Below are positions 1 to 8,701 of a stretch of 64,000 nucleotides of DNA, piece after piece. The translations under genes and the position numbers were made by a program. This stretch comes from Arthrobacter sp. B3I4. Lineage in GTDB: Bacteria > Actinomycetota > Actinomycetes > Actinomycetales > Micrococcaceae. The stretch covers positions 2,604,001 to 2,668,000 of the forward strand of contig NZ_JAUSYK010000001.1 of assembly GCF_030816855.1 (NCBI RefSeq), given 5' to 3'. Position 1 is the first letter of the stretch; every line of letters begins with the position of its first letter. The notes beneath the pieces are model-generated. The model was not told where the DNA came from and did no database searches. It saw nothing but the letters and a program-made list of their open reading frames with translations.

Positions 1-583
1 GCCCGAACGCCTCGGGCAGGCCTTTAGCCATCGCGCGGCGGTTCTCGAGCACGTAACTGACGCCCGACGGGACCCGCACGTTGTCTTCCAGGACCCGGAA
101 CGTTCCCGCCGCATCCCGGACGACGTCGATGCCGGAGATATGGACCCGCACCCCGCCGGCGGGCTCGAAGCCCTGGACCTGGCGGTGGAAGTGCGCGCTG
201 GTGGTGACGAGCTGGCGCGGGATCACACCGTCGGAGACCACGGTCATCTTGTCGTACACGTCGTTGAGGAAAGCCTCAAGAGCCTTGACCCGCTGCGCGA
301 CGCCGCGCTCCAGGACGGCCCACTCGTCGGCCGGGATCACCCGGGGCACGATGTCCAGCGGGAAGGGCCGCTCCTCCCCCGCGAAGTCAAAGGTGACGCC
401 CCGGTCCAGGAAGGTCCGGGCCATGGAATCGGCGCGGGCGGTGACGTCGGCCAGCGACAGCTCCCGCAGCGCACCGGCGACCTGGCCGTAGGAGCGCCGG
501 GCCTGCTGGCCCGGCGCAAACATCTCGTCGTAGGCGCCGCTGCGGCCGGCTGCCTCTGAGTAATCCTGGAAAAGGTCAGACAT
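1..583 (-). CDS. Circularly permuted ATP-grasp family protein (DUF404/DUF407 type), 3' end cut by window
   Basis: The minus strand carries an open frame from ATG at 583 to the window edge (194 codons seen, no stop). It starts MSDLFQDYSEAAGRSGAYDE and contains a block reading RVLEDNVRVPSGVSYVLENR at about residues 165-184. That block is typical of the actinobacterial CP_ATPgrasp (DUF404/DUF407) family. Members usually sit next to an alpha-E domain protein and a transglutaminase-like protein and are thought to form amide or peptide bonds by ATP-dependent ligation; that role is inferred from the fold. The catalytic C-terminal part and the neighbours lie outside the window. No good ribosome site precedes ATG 583, and an in-frame GTG lies 6 nt upstream, so the start is slightly uncertain. 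It is transcribed divergently from the YeiH-type gene. Confidence 0.8.
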   Translation of the reverse strand, partial: MSDLFQDYSEAAGRSGAYDEMFAPGQQARRSYGQVAGALRELSLADVTARADSMARTFLDRGVTFDFAGEERPFPLDIVPRVIPADEWAVLERGVAQRVKALEAFLNDVYDKMTVVSDGVIPRQLVTTSAHFHRQVQGFEPAGGVRVHISGIDVVRDAAGTFRVLEDNVRVPSGVSYVLENRRAMAKGLPEAFG

Positions 584-687
584 GCCCACTAGCCAACCAT
601 ATTTTTCCGTGCGAAATCACCTCCGTCCACCCGGCGGGGCGTGTTGCGGCGCACGCCGGAACCCCCGGGTACGGCAGAGTAGAAAGC

Positions 688-1731
688 GTGCCTCCTTCCC
701 ACCCAGCGCTCCTGCCAGCGTTCCTGCCACGAGCCCGCCGGCTGCGGCCGTTGCTGCCTGGCCTGCTCGCCTGCGCCGCCGCGGTCGGCGTCGCCCTCGC
801 CGTCCACGCCGCCCTGCCCGCGCTGCCGGCCATGACAGTGGCGGTCCTGCTGGGCCTGTTCACCGCCAATGTGCCCGGGCTGTCCGCTTGGAGCGCCGGT
901 CCCGGCCGGGCCGGATTGGGCTTTGCCGGCAAACACCTGATGCGCAGCGGCATCGTGGTGCTGGGACTCAAAGTCAGCGTGGTCGACGTGCTGGGCCTGG
1001 GCTGGCCCGCGCTGCTGCTGATCACGGGGGTGGTGCTGGCGGCGTTTGCGGGGACCTACGGCATCGGCCGGTTGTTCCGGCTGCCGGCTCCGGTCCCCCT
1101 GCTCATGGCGACCGGGTTTGCCATCTGTGGGGCCTCTGCGATCGGGGCGATGGCCGCGGTGCGCCGCATCAAGCCGCAGGACACCGTGTTGCCGGTAGCG
1201 CTGGTCACGCTCTGCGGCACGCTCGCGATCGGGGTGCTGCCGCTCGTGGCCGTGCCGCTGGGGCTGGGGGCCGAGACGTTCGGTGCGTGGGCCGGGGCCT
1301 CGGTGCACGACGTCGGGCAGGTTGTCGCCACCGCCCAGACCGCGGGGGCGTCGGCGCTCGCCGTCGCCGTCATCGTCAAGCTCACCCGCGTGCTGCTGCT
1401 GGCGCCCATGGTGGCCGCCGCCGGCGTCCACCACCGGGCGGGCGCCGCTGCGGACGGAAAACTCCCGCCGGTGGTGCCGCTGTTTGTTGTCGGGTTTCTT
1501 GCCGCGGTGGTCCTGCGGTCCACCGGCTGGCTCTCCCCCGGGGCGCTGGAGGCCGCCGCCGTGCTGCAGGACCTGCTGCTCGGCATGGCCCTGTTCGGTC
1601 TCGGCTCGGCGGTGCGCGTGCGGCACCTGCTCCGCACCGGCACCCGTTCCCTGCTGGCCGCGCTGGCCGCCTGGGCTCTGATCGCCGCGCTGGGCCTGGG
1701 CGCCGCCGTCGTCCTGGTCGCGGGCCGCTGA
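688..1731 (+). CDS. YeiH/UPF0324 family putative sulfate exporter, membrane protein
   Basis: A 347-residue integral membrane protein with about ten hydrophobic segments, starting at GTG 688. It carries the family signatures GKHLMRSGIVVLGLK (about 78-92), FAICGASAIGAMAAVRRIK (about 144-162) and GASVHDVGQVVATAQ (about 208-222). This matches the Cons_hypoth698/YeiH family, whose members are annotated as putative sulfate or anion exporters; the true substrate is not established. It is a single gene closed by a strong hairpin at 1759-1796. Long open frames on the opposite strand are GC-bias shadows. Family assignment is firm and function is not. Confidence 0.85.
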   Translation: MPPSHPALLPAFLPRARRLRPLLPGLLACAAAVGVALAVHAALPALPAMTVAVLLGLFTANVPGLSAWSAGPGRAGLGFAGKHLMRSGIVVLGLKVSVVDVLGLGWPALLLITGVVLAAFAGTYGIGRLFRLPAPVPLLMATGFAICGASAIGAMAAVRRIKPQDTVLPVALVTLCGTLAIGVLPLVAVPLGLGAETFGAWAGASVHDVGQVVATAQTAGASALAVAVIVKLTRVLLLAPMVAAAGVHHRAGAAADGKLPPVVPLFVVGFLAAVVLRSTGWLSPGALEAAAVLQDLLLGMALFGLGSAVRVRHLLRTGTRSLLAALAAWALIAALGLGAAVVLVAGR

Positions 1732-1758
1732 TTCCGCTCCGGGGCGTGCCGGACCGCG

Positions 1759-1796
1759 CCACGGGCAGCGCCGCCGTCCGGCGGTGCTGCCCGTGG
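1759..1796 (+). terminator. Strong stem-loop after the YeiH gene
   Basis: A 17-bp stem (CCACGGGCAGC then CCGCC, pairing with GGCGG then GCTGCCCGTGG) with a GTCC loop and one mismatch. It begins 27 nt after the YeiH stop and ends immediately before the pepN promoter. There is little U-tract, as is common for actinobacterial terminators. Confidence 0.65.
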
Positions 1797-1802
1797 TTAG
1801 AT
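1797..1802 (+). promoter_or_regulatory. Putative -10 box for leaderless pepN
   Basis: The hexamer TTAGAT lies 6 nt upstream of the pepN GTG at 1809, which would put the transcription start on or next to the start codon. No Shine-Dalgarno sequence precedes that GTG. Confidence 0.45.
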
Positions 1803-1808
1803 AGCGGA

Positions 1809-4415
1809 GTGCCGAACCAGAACCTGAGCCGCGACGAAGCGGCGACCCGCTCAGCCCTGATCACCACCCACAGCTACGACGTCACCCTGGACGTCCGGCA
1901 GGCGGCTGATCCCGGCGTCGCAGGCTACCCCAGCCGCAGCGTCATCACCTTCTCCGCGAGCGAACCGGGCACGTCCACGTTCCTTGACTTCATCGCCGGC
2001 GAGGTGCACAGCGTCGTCCTCAACGGCACCGACCTGCCGGTGGCGGACGTGCTGGACGGTTCCCGGATCCGGCTGGAGGACCTGCAGTCCGAAAACCAGG
2101 TCATGGTGACCGGGACGGCCCTGTTCAGCACCTCCGGGGAGGGCATGCACCGGTTCTTCGACCCCGCCGACGGGCAGTGCTACCTCTACACCCAGTATGA
2201 GCCCGCCGACGCGCGCCGCGTCTTCGCGAACTTCGAACAGCCCGACCTCAAGGCCGAGTTCACCTTCCACGTTCTGGCACCCTCCGGCTGGCAGGTGGCC
2301 TCCAACGGCGTCGAATCCCAGCGGACCCAGCTGGGCAGCGACCCGGAAACCAGCCGCTGGGACTTCGCCCCGACGAAGCCGATGTCCACCTACGTCACCG
2401 CTGTCCTGGCCGGGCCGTACTTCAAGGCCGAAGACACCTGGCACGGCACGCTCGCGGACGGCTCTGCACTGGAGGTGCCCCTGGCGCTGTACTGCCGCGC
2501 CTCGATGGCGCCGTCCTTCGACGCTGAAGAACTGTTCCGGCTGACCCGGAACGGCCTGGCCTTCTTCAATGAACTCTTCGATTTCCCATACCCCTGGGGC
2601 AAGTACGACCAGGCGTTCGTGCCGGAATACAACCTGGGTGCGATGGAGAATCCCGGCCTCGTCACCTTCACGGAAAGCTACGTCTTCACCTCCCGCGCCG
2701 CCGACTCCCAGTACCAGGGCCGCGCCAACACCCTGCTGCACGAAATGGCGCACATGTGGTTCGGCGACCTCGTCACGATGCAGTGGTGGAACGACCTGTG
2801 GCTCAAGGAGTCCTTCGCCGACTACATGGGCACCCTGGGGGTGGACCGCACCACCGGCTGGGAAACCGCGTGGGTTAACTTCGCCAACAACCGCAAGGCC
2901 TGGGCGTACGTCCAGGACCAGCTGCCCACCACGCACCCAATCGTCGCCGACATCCCGGACCTTGAGGCCGCGAAGCAAAACTTCGACGGGATCACCTATG
3001 CCAAAGGTGCCTCGGCGCTCAAACAGCTGGTCGCGTACGTGGGATTCGAAGCCTTCATCGCCGGGTCACGCCAGTACTTCCGGAAGCACGCCTACGGGAA
3101 CACCACCCTGCAGGACCTGCTCGCCGCACTGAGCGACGCCTCGGGCCGGGACCTTGGCACCTGGGCGCGGCAGTGGCTGCAGACCTCCGGCATTTCAACG
3201 CTTTCGGCTGATATTGCGGAACACGACAGCGTACTGGGCTCCGTGGCCGTGGTCCAGCAGGCCGAGGACCCGATCACCGGCCGGCAGGAACCGCGGCCGC
3301 ACCGGCTGCGGATCGGCCTCTACAACGTCGACACCGCCGGCGCGCTGGTCCGCACGGACAGCGTGGAAACCGACGTCGAAGGGGGCCGCACCCTCGTCCC
3401 CGGGCTGGCCGGCAAACCGCGGCCGGCGCTGCTGCTGGTCAATGACGATGACCTGAGCTACGCCAAGGTCCGGCTCGATCCGCAGTCCGAAGCCACCGTC
3501 CGCAGCTCGCTGGGCAGCATCAGCGACCCGATGGCCCGTGCCCTGTGCTGGACCGCGCTGTGGGATTCCGCCCGGGACGCCGAGACCCCGGCGGCCCGCT
3601 ACGTCGACGCCGTGCAGCGTTTCGGCCCGGCCGAATCAGGCATCGGCGTGCTCTTGAACGTGCTGGGCAACGCTTCCACCGCCATCGAGCGCTACGTCCC
3701 CGCGGACCGGCGTGGCGCCGTACGCCGCGGCTTCCTGGACACCGCCGCCGCAGAACTCGAAAAGGCCGGCCCGGGTTCCGACCAGCAGCTGGCCTGGGCC
3801 CGTTCGGCCGCCGCCACCAGCCGGTTCGACGACGGACGGCTTGAGCTCCTGAAGGGCCTGCTGGACGGCAGCACCGTGGTCCAGGGGCTCTCGGTGGATC
3901 CCGAGCTCCGCTGGAACCTCTGGCACGCCCTCGCCGCGAACGGACAGGCCGACCCGGAAGACCTGCATACCGAACTGGCCAGGGACAACACCGCTTCGGG
4001 CAGGTCTGGGCACGCCACAGCCATGGCGGCCCGGCCCGACCCGAAGGTCAAGGCCGCCGCCTGGGACGCCGCCGTCGAGGGCACGGCGCTGTCCAACCAG
4101 CTGCTCAGCGCCACCATCGCCGGCTTCACCACGGCCCCGGCCGACCTGTTGTCGGGCTATGTGGAGCCGTACTTTGACTGCCTCGAGCGGGTCTGGGCGG
4201 ACCGCAGCATCGAAATCGCCAGCCGGATCGTCCGCGGGCTCTACCCGTCCGGCCAGGACCTCGACGGCGGCGTCCCCGCGGAGCACCCGGTCATCGTACG
4301 CACCGACGCCTGGCTGGCGGAGCACCCGGGGGCACCCCGGGCGCTGCGGCGCATCATCATCGAACAGCGCAGCCAGCTGCTGCGCGCCCTGACGGCACAG
4401 GCCCGCACCGCGTAG
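1809..4415 (+). CDS. pepN: Aminopeptidase N (M1 family zinc metallopeptidase)
   Basis: An 868-residue protein, normal length for the actinobacterial PepN. It removes N-terminal residues from peptides in the cytosol. The exopeptidase motif GAMEN is at about 277-281. The zinc site HEMAH is at 311-315 with the third ligand E334 in LWLKESFADYM. The C-terminal half (about 500-868) fits the ERAP1-like helical domain. The frame is open far upstream of 1809, but that part overlaps the YeiH gene and looks non-coding. GTG 1809 matches the family N-terminus (PNQNLSRDEAATRS) and lies 6 nt behind a -10-like TTAGAT, so a leaderless mRNA is likely. It converges with the lipoate ligase gene. Confidence 0.96.
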   Translation: MPNQNLSRDEAATRSALITTHSYDVTLDVRQAADPGVAGYPSRSVITFSASEPGTSTFLDFIAGEVHSVVLNGTDLPVADVLDGSRIRLEDLQSENQVMVTGTALFSTSGEGMHRFFDPADGQCYLYTQYEPADARRVFANFEQPDLKAEFTFHVLAPSGWQVASNGVESQRTQLGSDPETSRWDFAPTKPMSTYVTAVLAGPYFKAEDTWHGTLADGSALEVPLALYCRASMAPSFDAEELFRLTRNGLAFFNELFDFPYPWGKYDQAFVPEYNLGAMENPGLVTFTESYVFTSRAADSQYQGRANTLLHEMAHMWFGDLVTMQWWNDLWLKESFADYMGTLGVDRTTGWETAWVNFANNRKAWAYVQDQLPTTHPIVADIPDLEAAKQNFDGITYAKGASALKQLVAYVGFEAFIAGSRQYFRKHAYGNTTLQDLLAALSDASGRDLGTWARQWLQTSGISTLSADIAEHDSVLGSVAVVQQAEDPITGRQEPRPHRLRIGLYNVDTAGALVRTDSVETDVEGGRTLVPGLAGKPRPALLLVNDDDLSYAKVRLDPQSEATVRSSLGSISDPMARALCWTALWDSARDAETPAARYVDAVQRFGPAESGIGVLLNVLGNASTAIERYVPADRRGAVRRGFLDTAAAELEKAGPGSDQQLAWARSAAATSRFDDGRLELLKGLLDGSTVVQGLSVDPELRWNLWHALAANGQADPEDLHTELARDNTASGRSGHATAMAARPDPKVKAAAWDAAVEGTALSNQLLSATIAGFTTAPADLLSGYVEPYFDCLERVWADRSIEIASRIVRGLYPSGQDLDGGVPAEHPVIVRTDAWLAEHPGAPRALRRIIIEQRSQLLRALTAQARTA

Positions 4416-4460
4416 CCCATCGGCTGCTGAGTCCCGCCCGCGGCCCGGCTCCGGCGCCAG

Positions 4461-5561
4461 TTACGGGACGCGGTGCAGCCACTCCTGGGTGCCGAACTTG
4501 GCCTGCACCCGTTCGCGGGCGGCATCCAGTTCGGCCTCAGTCAGCTCCGCCGGCGTGGCCGCGTAGCGTTCGGTGAAGACCTCCATCATGGCCGCGACGA
4601 TCTCGGCGCGGGCCAGGCCGGTTTGCCGGCGGAGCGGGTCGACGCGTTTCTTGGCGCTCGTGGTGCCCTTGTCGGAGAGTTTCTCCTTGCCGATCCGCAG
4701 CACCTCGACCATCTTGTCGGCGTCGATGTCGTAGCTCATGGTCACGTGGTGCAGCATACCGCCGTTGGCGAGGCGTTTCTGGGCGGCGCCGCCGATCTTG
4801 CCCTGGTCGGTGGCGATGTCGTTCAGCGGCACGTAAAACGCGTTGATCCCGACCTTTTCAAGTGCCGCCATGACCCAGGCGTCCAGGAAGCCGTAAGAGT
4901 CGGCGAAGCTGAGCCCGTCCACGAGGGTCTGCGGCAGGTAGAGCGAATAGGTGATGCAGTTGCCTGCCTCCATGAACATCGCGCCTCCCCCGCTGATCCG
5001 GCGGACGACGCTGATGCCGTGCCGGCTGACGCCCTCGGGCTGGACCTCGTTGCGGACGGACTGGAAACTGCCGATGACGACCGAGGGTTCCTCCCAGTCC
5101 CAGAACCGCAGAGTCGGGTTGCGGCGGCCGGCGCCGACCTCTTCGGTGAGCAGCTCGTCCAGCGCGACGTTGACGTGGGTGGGCAGCACCGAGGGGCCGA
5201 TGATGTTCCAGTGGTGGTCGCCCCAGCCGGTCGCTTTGGCCAGCGCCCGGCGGACCGCGACGGCGACCGCGTCGGCGGAAAAGCCGAAGAGCACGGCGTC
5301 CTCCGGAAGCGCTGCCCTGACGGCGGCGGCCAGGTCGGCGGCGCCGGTGTCCGCGGGAAGGCCGGTGAGGCTGCGGTTAATATCCAGCAGGGCCTCGTCG
5401 GGTTCCAGGAAAAAGTCCCCGCTGATTGAGACGGCCGCCAGCGCACCGTCCACGACCTCGACGTCGGCCACGATCAGTTTGCCGCCGGGGACCTTGTACT
5501 CGCCGTGGCGGCGGCCGCCGTCGTCCTCTGGAATCGCTGCGGGGGAAGGGAAGGAAGTCAT
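4461..5561 (-). CDS. Lipoate-protein ligase family protein with N-terminal accessory domain
   Basis: A 366-residue protein likely to attach lipoate or octanoate to E2 and H proteins through a lipoyl-AMP intermediate. The catalytic BPL/LplA domain spans about 115-366. It shows RRISGGGAMF (187-196, matching the RRxSGGGAV motif) and a lysine in TDQGKIGGAAQKR (K255) at the place of the lipoyl-AMP-binding lysine. Residues about 20-70 (KVPGGKLI ... ISGDFFLEPDEALL) resemble the accessory domain that follows the catalytic domain in E. coli LplA, or the separate LplB of archaea. Here it comes first, a swapped order. The start ATG 5561 lies 7 nt behind CAGGAT and has no clear ribosome site. Substrate choice (lipoate or octanoate) cannot be read from sequence. 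Confidence 0.85.
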   Translation of the reverse strand: MTSFPSPAAIPEDDGGRRHGEYKVPGGKLIVADVEVVDGALAAVSISGDFFLEPDEALLDINRSLTGLPADTGAADLAAAVRAALPEDAVLFGFSADAVAVAVRRALAKATGWGDHHWNIIGPSVLPTHVNVALDELLTEEVGAGRRNPTLRFWDWEEPSVVIGSFQSVRNEVQPEGVSRHGISVVRRISGGGAMFMEAGNCITYSLYLPQTLVDGLSFADSYGFLDAWVMAALEKVGINAFYVPLNDIATDQGKIGGAAQKRLANGGMLHHVTMSYDIDADKMVEVLRIGKEKLSDKGTTSAKKRVDPLRRQTGLARAEIVAAMMEVFTERYAATPAELTEAELDAARERVQAKFGTQEWLHRVP

Positions 5562-5644
5562 ACCGTCAATCCTGCCCCACTGCCCGGGTCAAACCTAAGC
5601 CGGGCCCACAGCCGACGGCGGCAACGGAAACCGGCCGGAATGCA

Positions 5645-5676
5645 AAAAGCCCGCACCGTTGCCGGTGCGGGCTTTT
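5645..5676 (-). terminator. Rho-independent terminator of rpmE2
   Basis: A perfect 14-bp stem, AAAAGCCCGCACCG pairing with CGGTGCGGGCTTTT, with a 4-nt loop, 22 nt past the rpmE2 stop. A/T-rich arms on both sides give a U-tract in either direction. It lies in the gap between the divergent lipoate ligase start and rpmE2, so it mainly serves rpmE2. Confidence 0.9.
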
Positions 5677-5697
5677 CCAGATGACTTGGGGAAGAAG

Positions 5698-5955
5698 TTA
5701 CTTCTTGCCGCCGAAGCCCTTGAAGCGAGCGTTGAAGCGCTCGACGCGGCCTGCAGAGTCCATGATGCGCTGCTTGCCCGTGTAGAACGGGTGGGACTCG
5801 GAGGAGATTTCGACGTCGATGACCGGGTAGGTGTTGCCGTCTTCCCACTCGATGGTCTTCGAGGAAGACACGGTGGACTTGGTCAGGAACTTGACGCCGG
5901 AAGCCAGGTCGTTGAAAACAACAGCTTCGTACTTCGGGTGGATATCAGACTGCAT
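5698..5955 (-). CDS. rpmE2: 50S ribosomal protein L31 type B
   Basis: An 85-residue protein, [20 protein letters not shown] to a lysine-rich end. It contains no cysteine, so it is the zinc-independent (C-minus) type B form of L31, a large-subunit protein at the central protuberance and intersubunit bridge. ATG 5955 is preceded by AAAGG at a good distance. The frame stays open upstream but that part is not conserved. In many bacteria the type B paralog is induced by zinc limitation through Zur. No obvious Zur palindrome was seen upstream, which would fit constitutive expression. Confidence 0.95.
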   Translation of the reverse strand: MQSDIHPKYEAVVFNDLASGVKFLTKSTVSSSKTIEWEDGNTYPVIDVEISSESHPFYTGKQRIMDSAGRVERFNARFKGFGGKK

Positions 5956-6129
5956 AATTGGACCTTTGTTCGCGCAACTGGATTTTGCCAGCTGCCAGGT
6001 ATGAGTGGGATGGCTGACTGCGCCGAAAGACGCAGAACGGCCAGCTACCAATAGTAGCCCAGATCCGCGGGCGGGACGAACCGCCGCGTCCGCGTCCCTC
6101 GCGCTTTGCCGGCCGTCGCCCGGTTGCCG

Positions 6130-6939
6130 CTAGTCGCGGGGCCGCAGCTCCCAGAACGCGACGGCGGAGGCGGCGGCCACGTTCAGCGAGTCGACTCCGG
6201 GGCGCATCGGGATCTTCACGGCGAGGTCGACGGCGGCCAGGGTCTCGTCGCTCATCCCGGCGCCCTCGGTGCCCAGCACGAGCGCGAGTTTCTCCGGATT
6301 GCGGGCGGCGAGCTGGTCGACGTCCACCGCGTCGCCGGTGAGTTCCAGGGCTGCCACGACAAAGCCGTGCTCCTTCAGCACCGGCAGGTCTGCGGGCCAT
6401 TCCGCGAGCCGCGCCCACGGCACCTGGAAGACGGTGCCCATGCTGACCCGCACGCTGCGCCGGTAGAGCGGGTCACCGCAGCGCGGGGAAACCAGCACGG
6501 CGTCGACCCCCAGCGCGGCTGCGGAGCGGAAGATCGCCCCTACGTTGGTGTGGTCCACGATGTCTTCCAGGACGGCCACCCGGCGCGCCCCGGCGAGCAG
6601 CTCCGGCAACGGGACAGGGGCCGGCCGCTGCATGGCGGCCATGGCTCCGCGGTGCAGGTGGAAGCCGGTGATTTCCTCCAGCAGTGCGGCCGAACCGATG
6701 TAGACCGGCACGTCCGGGTGCTGCTCGAAGACATCGGCGAGGTCCGCCAGCCATTTCTCGGCCAGGAAGAAGGAGCGCGGCCGGTGCCCGGCGGCCAGGG
6801 CCCGGCGCAGTACCCGGGAGGATTCGGCAATGTACATGCCCTCGGCGGGTTCGCGGAGCTTGCGGAGGTGGACGTCGGTGAGCTGGGTGTAGTCGGTGAC
6901 GCGCGGGTCGGCCGCGGATTCGAGGTAGTGGAAGTTCAC
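6130..6939 (-). CDS. TrmH/SpoU family RNA 2'-O-methyltransferase
   Basis: A 269-residue SPOUT methyltransferase that would use S-adenosylmethionine to methylate a ribose 2'-OH in rRNA or tRNA. An N-terminal substrate-binding domain (about 1-105) precedes the trefoil-knot domain with DHTNVGAIFRSAAALG (about 131-146), LVLGTEGAGM (about 219-228) and IPMRPGVDSLNVAAASAVA (about 241-259). These are the three SpoU motifs, including the catalytic Arg and the Ser-Leu-Asn block. The start is GTG 6939. It lies 7 nt after the TauE/SafE-type gene in the same direction. The exact target nucleotide is unknown. Confidence 0.9.
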   Translation of the reverse strand: MNFHYLESAADPRVTDYTQLTDVHLRKLREPAEGMYIAESSRVLRRALAAGHRPRSFFLAEKWLADLADVFEQHPDVPVYIGSAALLEEITGFHLHRGAMAAMQRPAPVPLPELLAGARRVAVLEDIVDHTNVGAIFRSAAALGVDAVLVSPRCGDPLYRRSVRVSMGTVFQVPWARLAEWPADLPVLKEHGFVVAALELTGDAVDVDQLAARNPEKLALVLGTEGAGMSDETLAAVDLAVKIPMRPGVDSLNVAAASAVAFWELRPRD

Positions 6940-6946
6940 GGCGCGG

Positions 6947-7732
6947 TCACTGCAGCAGCTTGGCGATCATGAAACCCAGGGCCACGAGTCCCAGGGTGAA
7001 GATGACCCCGCGGAGCACCGGGGGTGAGAGGCGGCGGCCCACCTTGGAACCGACCAGCCCGCCGATCAGCGAGCTCACCGCGATCAGCCCGACGGCGGTC
7101 CAGCTGATCCGTTCGAAGGCGAAGAGCAGGTAGGAGACGGCCGCGACGATATTCACGCCGAGGACCAGGATGTTCTTCATGGCGTTGGCGTTCTGGATGG
7201 TTCCGGCCATGAACACCCCTAGGATGCCGACCAGCAGGATGCCCTGCGCCGCAACGAAGTAACCGCCGTAGACGCCGGCGAAGTACACCAGCACCACGAG
7301 CAGGACGCCGTGCCGTTTGTCCCTGATGGCGTGCTCCGGGTTTTCCTCCCGGTTCTGCACCCAGCGCTGCAGCCGGGGCTGGAACACCACCATGAGCAGG
7401 GCGACGACAATCAGGACGGGCGCGGCGTAGTGGAAGACCGTCTCCGGCAGGTGCAGGAGCAGGTAGGCGCCCGTGATCCCGCCGAGCAGCGAGGCGGGAA
7501 GCAGGCGGAGGAGCTGGCTGCGCCGCCCGGCGAGTTCCTTACGGTACCCCCAGGCACCCGCCGCGCTGCCGGCCACCAGGCCCATGGCGTTGCTGATGGA
7601 GGCGGTGACGGGCGCGTAGCCGAGGGCGATGAGCACCGGAAAAGTGACCAGCGTGCCGGAACCCACCACGCTGTTGATGGTGCCGGCCCAGAGCCCGGCG
7701 AAGAAAATGAGGACGCTGCTGAAGAACTCCAC
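6947..7732 (-). CDS. TauE/SafE (TSUP) family membrane transporter
   Basis: A 261-residue membrane protein with about eight hydrophobic helices in two repeats of the TSUP fold (SVLIFFAGLWAGTINSVVGSG at the N-terminus, and a similar GGYFVAAQGILLVGILG block in the second half). The family exports sulfite, sulfoacetate or related organosulfur anions; the substrate here is unknown. GTG 7732 is chosen because the upstream in-frame sequence lies inside the preceding ABC gene and is proline-rich. AGAGG precedes this GTG. It sits 16 nt behind the ABC ATPase and 7 nt before the RNA methyltransferase, so a three-gene transcript is likely. Confidence 0.85.
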   Translation of the reverse strand: MEFFSSVLIFFAGLWAGTINSVVGSGTLVTFPVLIALGYAPVTASISNAMGLVAGSAAGAWGYRKELAGRRSQLLRLLPASLLGGITGAYLLLHLPETVFHYAAPVLIVVALLMVVFQPRLQRWVQNREENPEHAIRDKRHGVLLVVLVYFAGVYGGYFVAAQGILLVGILGVFMAGTIQNANAMKNILVLGVNIVAAVSYLLFAFERISWTAVGLIAVSSLIGGLVGSKVGRRLSPPVLRGVIFTLGLVALGFMIAKLLQ

Positions 7733-7748
7733 GTGCTGTCGGGAGCCT

Positions 7749-8534
7749 CTAGCGGCGCGCGGTGGCGCTGTAGCGGCCGGCGGACTCGCTGACGTCCAGG
7801 TCAACGCCGAACGTCTTGCTGAGATTCTCCGCGGTCAGCACTTCCTGCAGCGGGCCGGAGGCAACCACACCGCCGTCGCGCATCAGCAACGCGTGGGTGA
7901 AGCCCGGCGGGACCTCTTCGAGGTGGTGGGTGACCAGCACGATCGCGGGGGCGGTCTCGTCGCGGGCCAGCTCACTGAGCCGGTGGACCAGGTCCTCACG
8001 GCCGCCCAGGTCAAGGCCGGCCGCAGGCTCGTCGAGGAGCAGCAGTTCGGGGTCCGTCATGAGGGCCCGTGCGATCTGCACCCGCTTGCGTTCGCCTTCA
8101 GAGAGCGAGGCGAACGGACGGTTGAGCAGCGGCCCCATGCCCCACTCGTTGAGCAGGGCGAAGGCGCGGCGCTCGTCGTCCTTTTCGTAACCCTCACGCC
8201 AGCGGCCGGTGACACCGTAGGCGGCGGTAACGACGACGTTAAGCACCTTTTCGTGCTCCGGAATCTGGTTCGCCAGGGCGGCGGAGGACAGCCCGATCCG
8301 GGGGCGGAGTTCGAACACGTCCACGGCGCCGAGGATCTCTTCAAGAATCCCGGCCATGCCGGACGTGGGGTGCAGGCGGGCGGCGGCTACCTGCAACAAA
8401 GTGGTCTTGCCGGCGCCGTTGGGACCCAGGATCACCCAGCGCTCACCCTCCTTGACCTGCCAGTCAACCTTGTCGAGGAGCGTCTTCGCCCCGCGTACAA
8501 CGCTGACGGCGGCCAATTCAAGAACATCACTCAT
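7749..8534 (-). CDS. ABC transporter ATP-binding protein (orphan ATPase)
   Basis: A 261-residue nucleotide-binding domain with Walker A GPNGAGKTT (about 35-43), signature LSEGERKRVQIARAL (about 137-151), Walker B LLLLDEPAAGLD and an H-loop His in VTHHLEEV. No permease gene is adjacent; the next gene is a TSUP permease. Its partner and function are therefore unknown. An in-frame GTG at 8546 overlaps a -10-like TAGTGT (8548-8543), whereas ATG 8534 lies 8 nt after it, so a leaderless start at 8534 is preferred. Confidence 0.88.
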   Translation of the reverse strand: MSDVLELAAVSVVRGAKTLLDKVDWQVKEGERWVILGPNGAGKTTLLQVAAARLHPTSGMAGILEEILGAVDVFELRPRIGLSSAALANQIPEHEKVLNVVVTAAYGVTGRWREGYEKDDERRAFALLNEWGMGPLLNRPFASLSEGERKRVQIARALMTDPELLLLDEPAAGLDLGGREDLVHRLSELARDETAPAIVLVTHHLEEVPPGFTHALLMRDGGVVASGPLQEVLTAENLSKTFGVDLDVSESAGRYSATARR

Positions 8535-8611
8535 AGGAGTAGACACTAGGACAAAAAAGCTGACGACTGATAACCGCCAGCCGTGGGCCTGCCCGGCCGG
8601 CCCTGGACGGT

Positions 8612-8655
8612 GTCACCGGCGGGTCACCGGCGCGTCACCGGCGCGTCACCGGCGC
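8612..8655. repeat. Four tandem copies of an 11-bp unit
   Basis: The unit GTCACCGGCGC (first copy ending GCGG) is repeated four times head to tail in the intergenic gap between the ABC ATPase and serB, ending 33 nt before the serB -10 box. Confidence 0.85.
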
Positions 8656-8688
8656 GCAACGAATTCCGGGCCGGATGCCGCCGCTCGC

Positions 8689-8694
8689 TAGGAT
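8689..8694 (+). promoter_or_regulatory. Putative -10 box for leaderless serB
   Basis: TAGGAT lies 7 nt upstream of the serB ATG at 8702, with no Shine-Dalgarno sequence between them. This suggests transcription starts at or near the A of the ATG. Confidence 0.55.
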
Positions 8695-8701
8695 TGGGCC
8701 C

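Noticed and set aside
589..1626. Long antisense frame opposite the YeiH gene
   Set aside because: Composition (Gln/Arg/Gly/His-rich) is typical of GC-bias shadow frames and no motif is present.
582..1808. In-frame open extension upstream of pepN (409 codons)
   Set aside because: It overlaps the YeiH gene in another frame, is arginine- and alanine-rich nonsense, and pepN has a good start with a -10 box at 1809.
5956..6060. Zur box upstream of rpmE2
   Set aside because: No AT-rich TGATAATCATTATCA-like palindrome is present.
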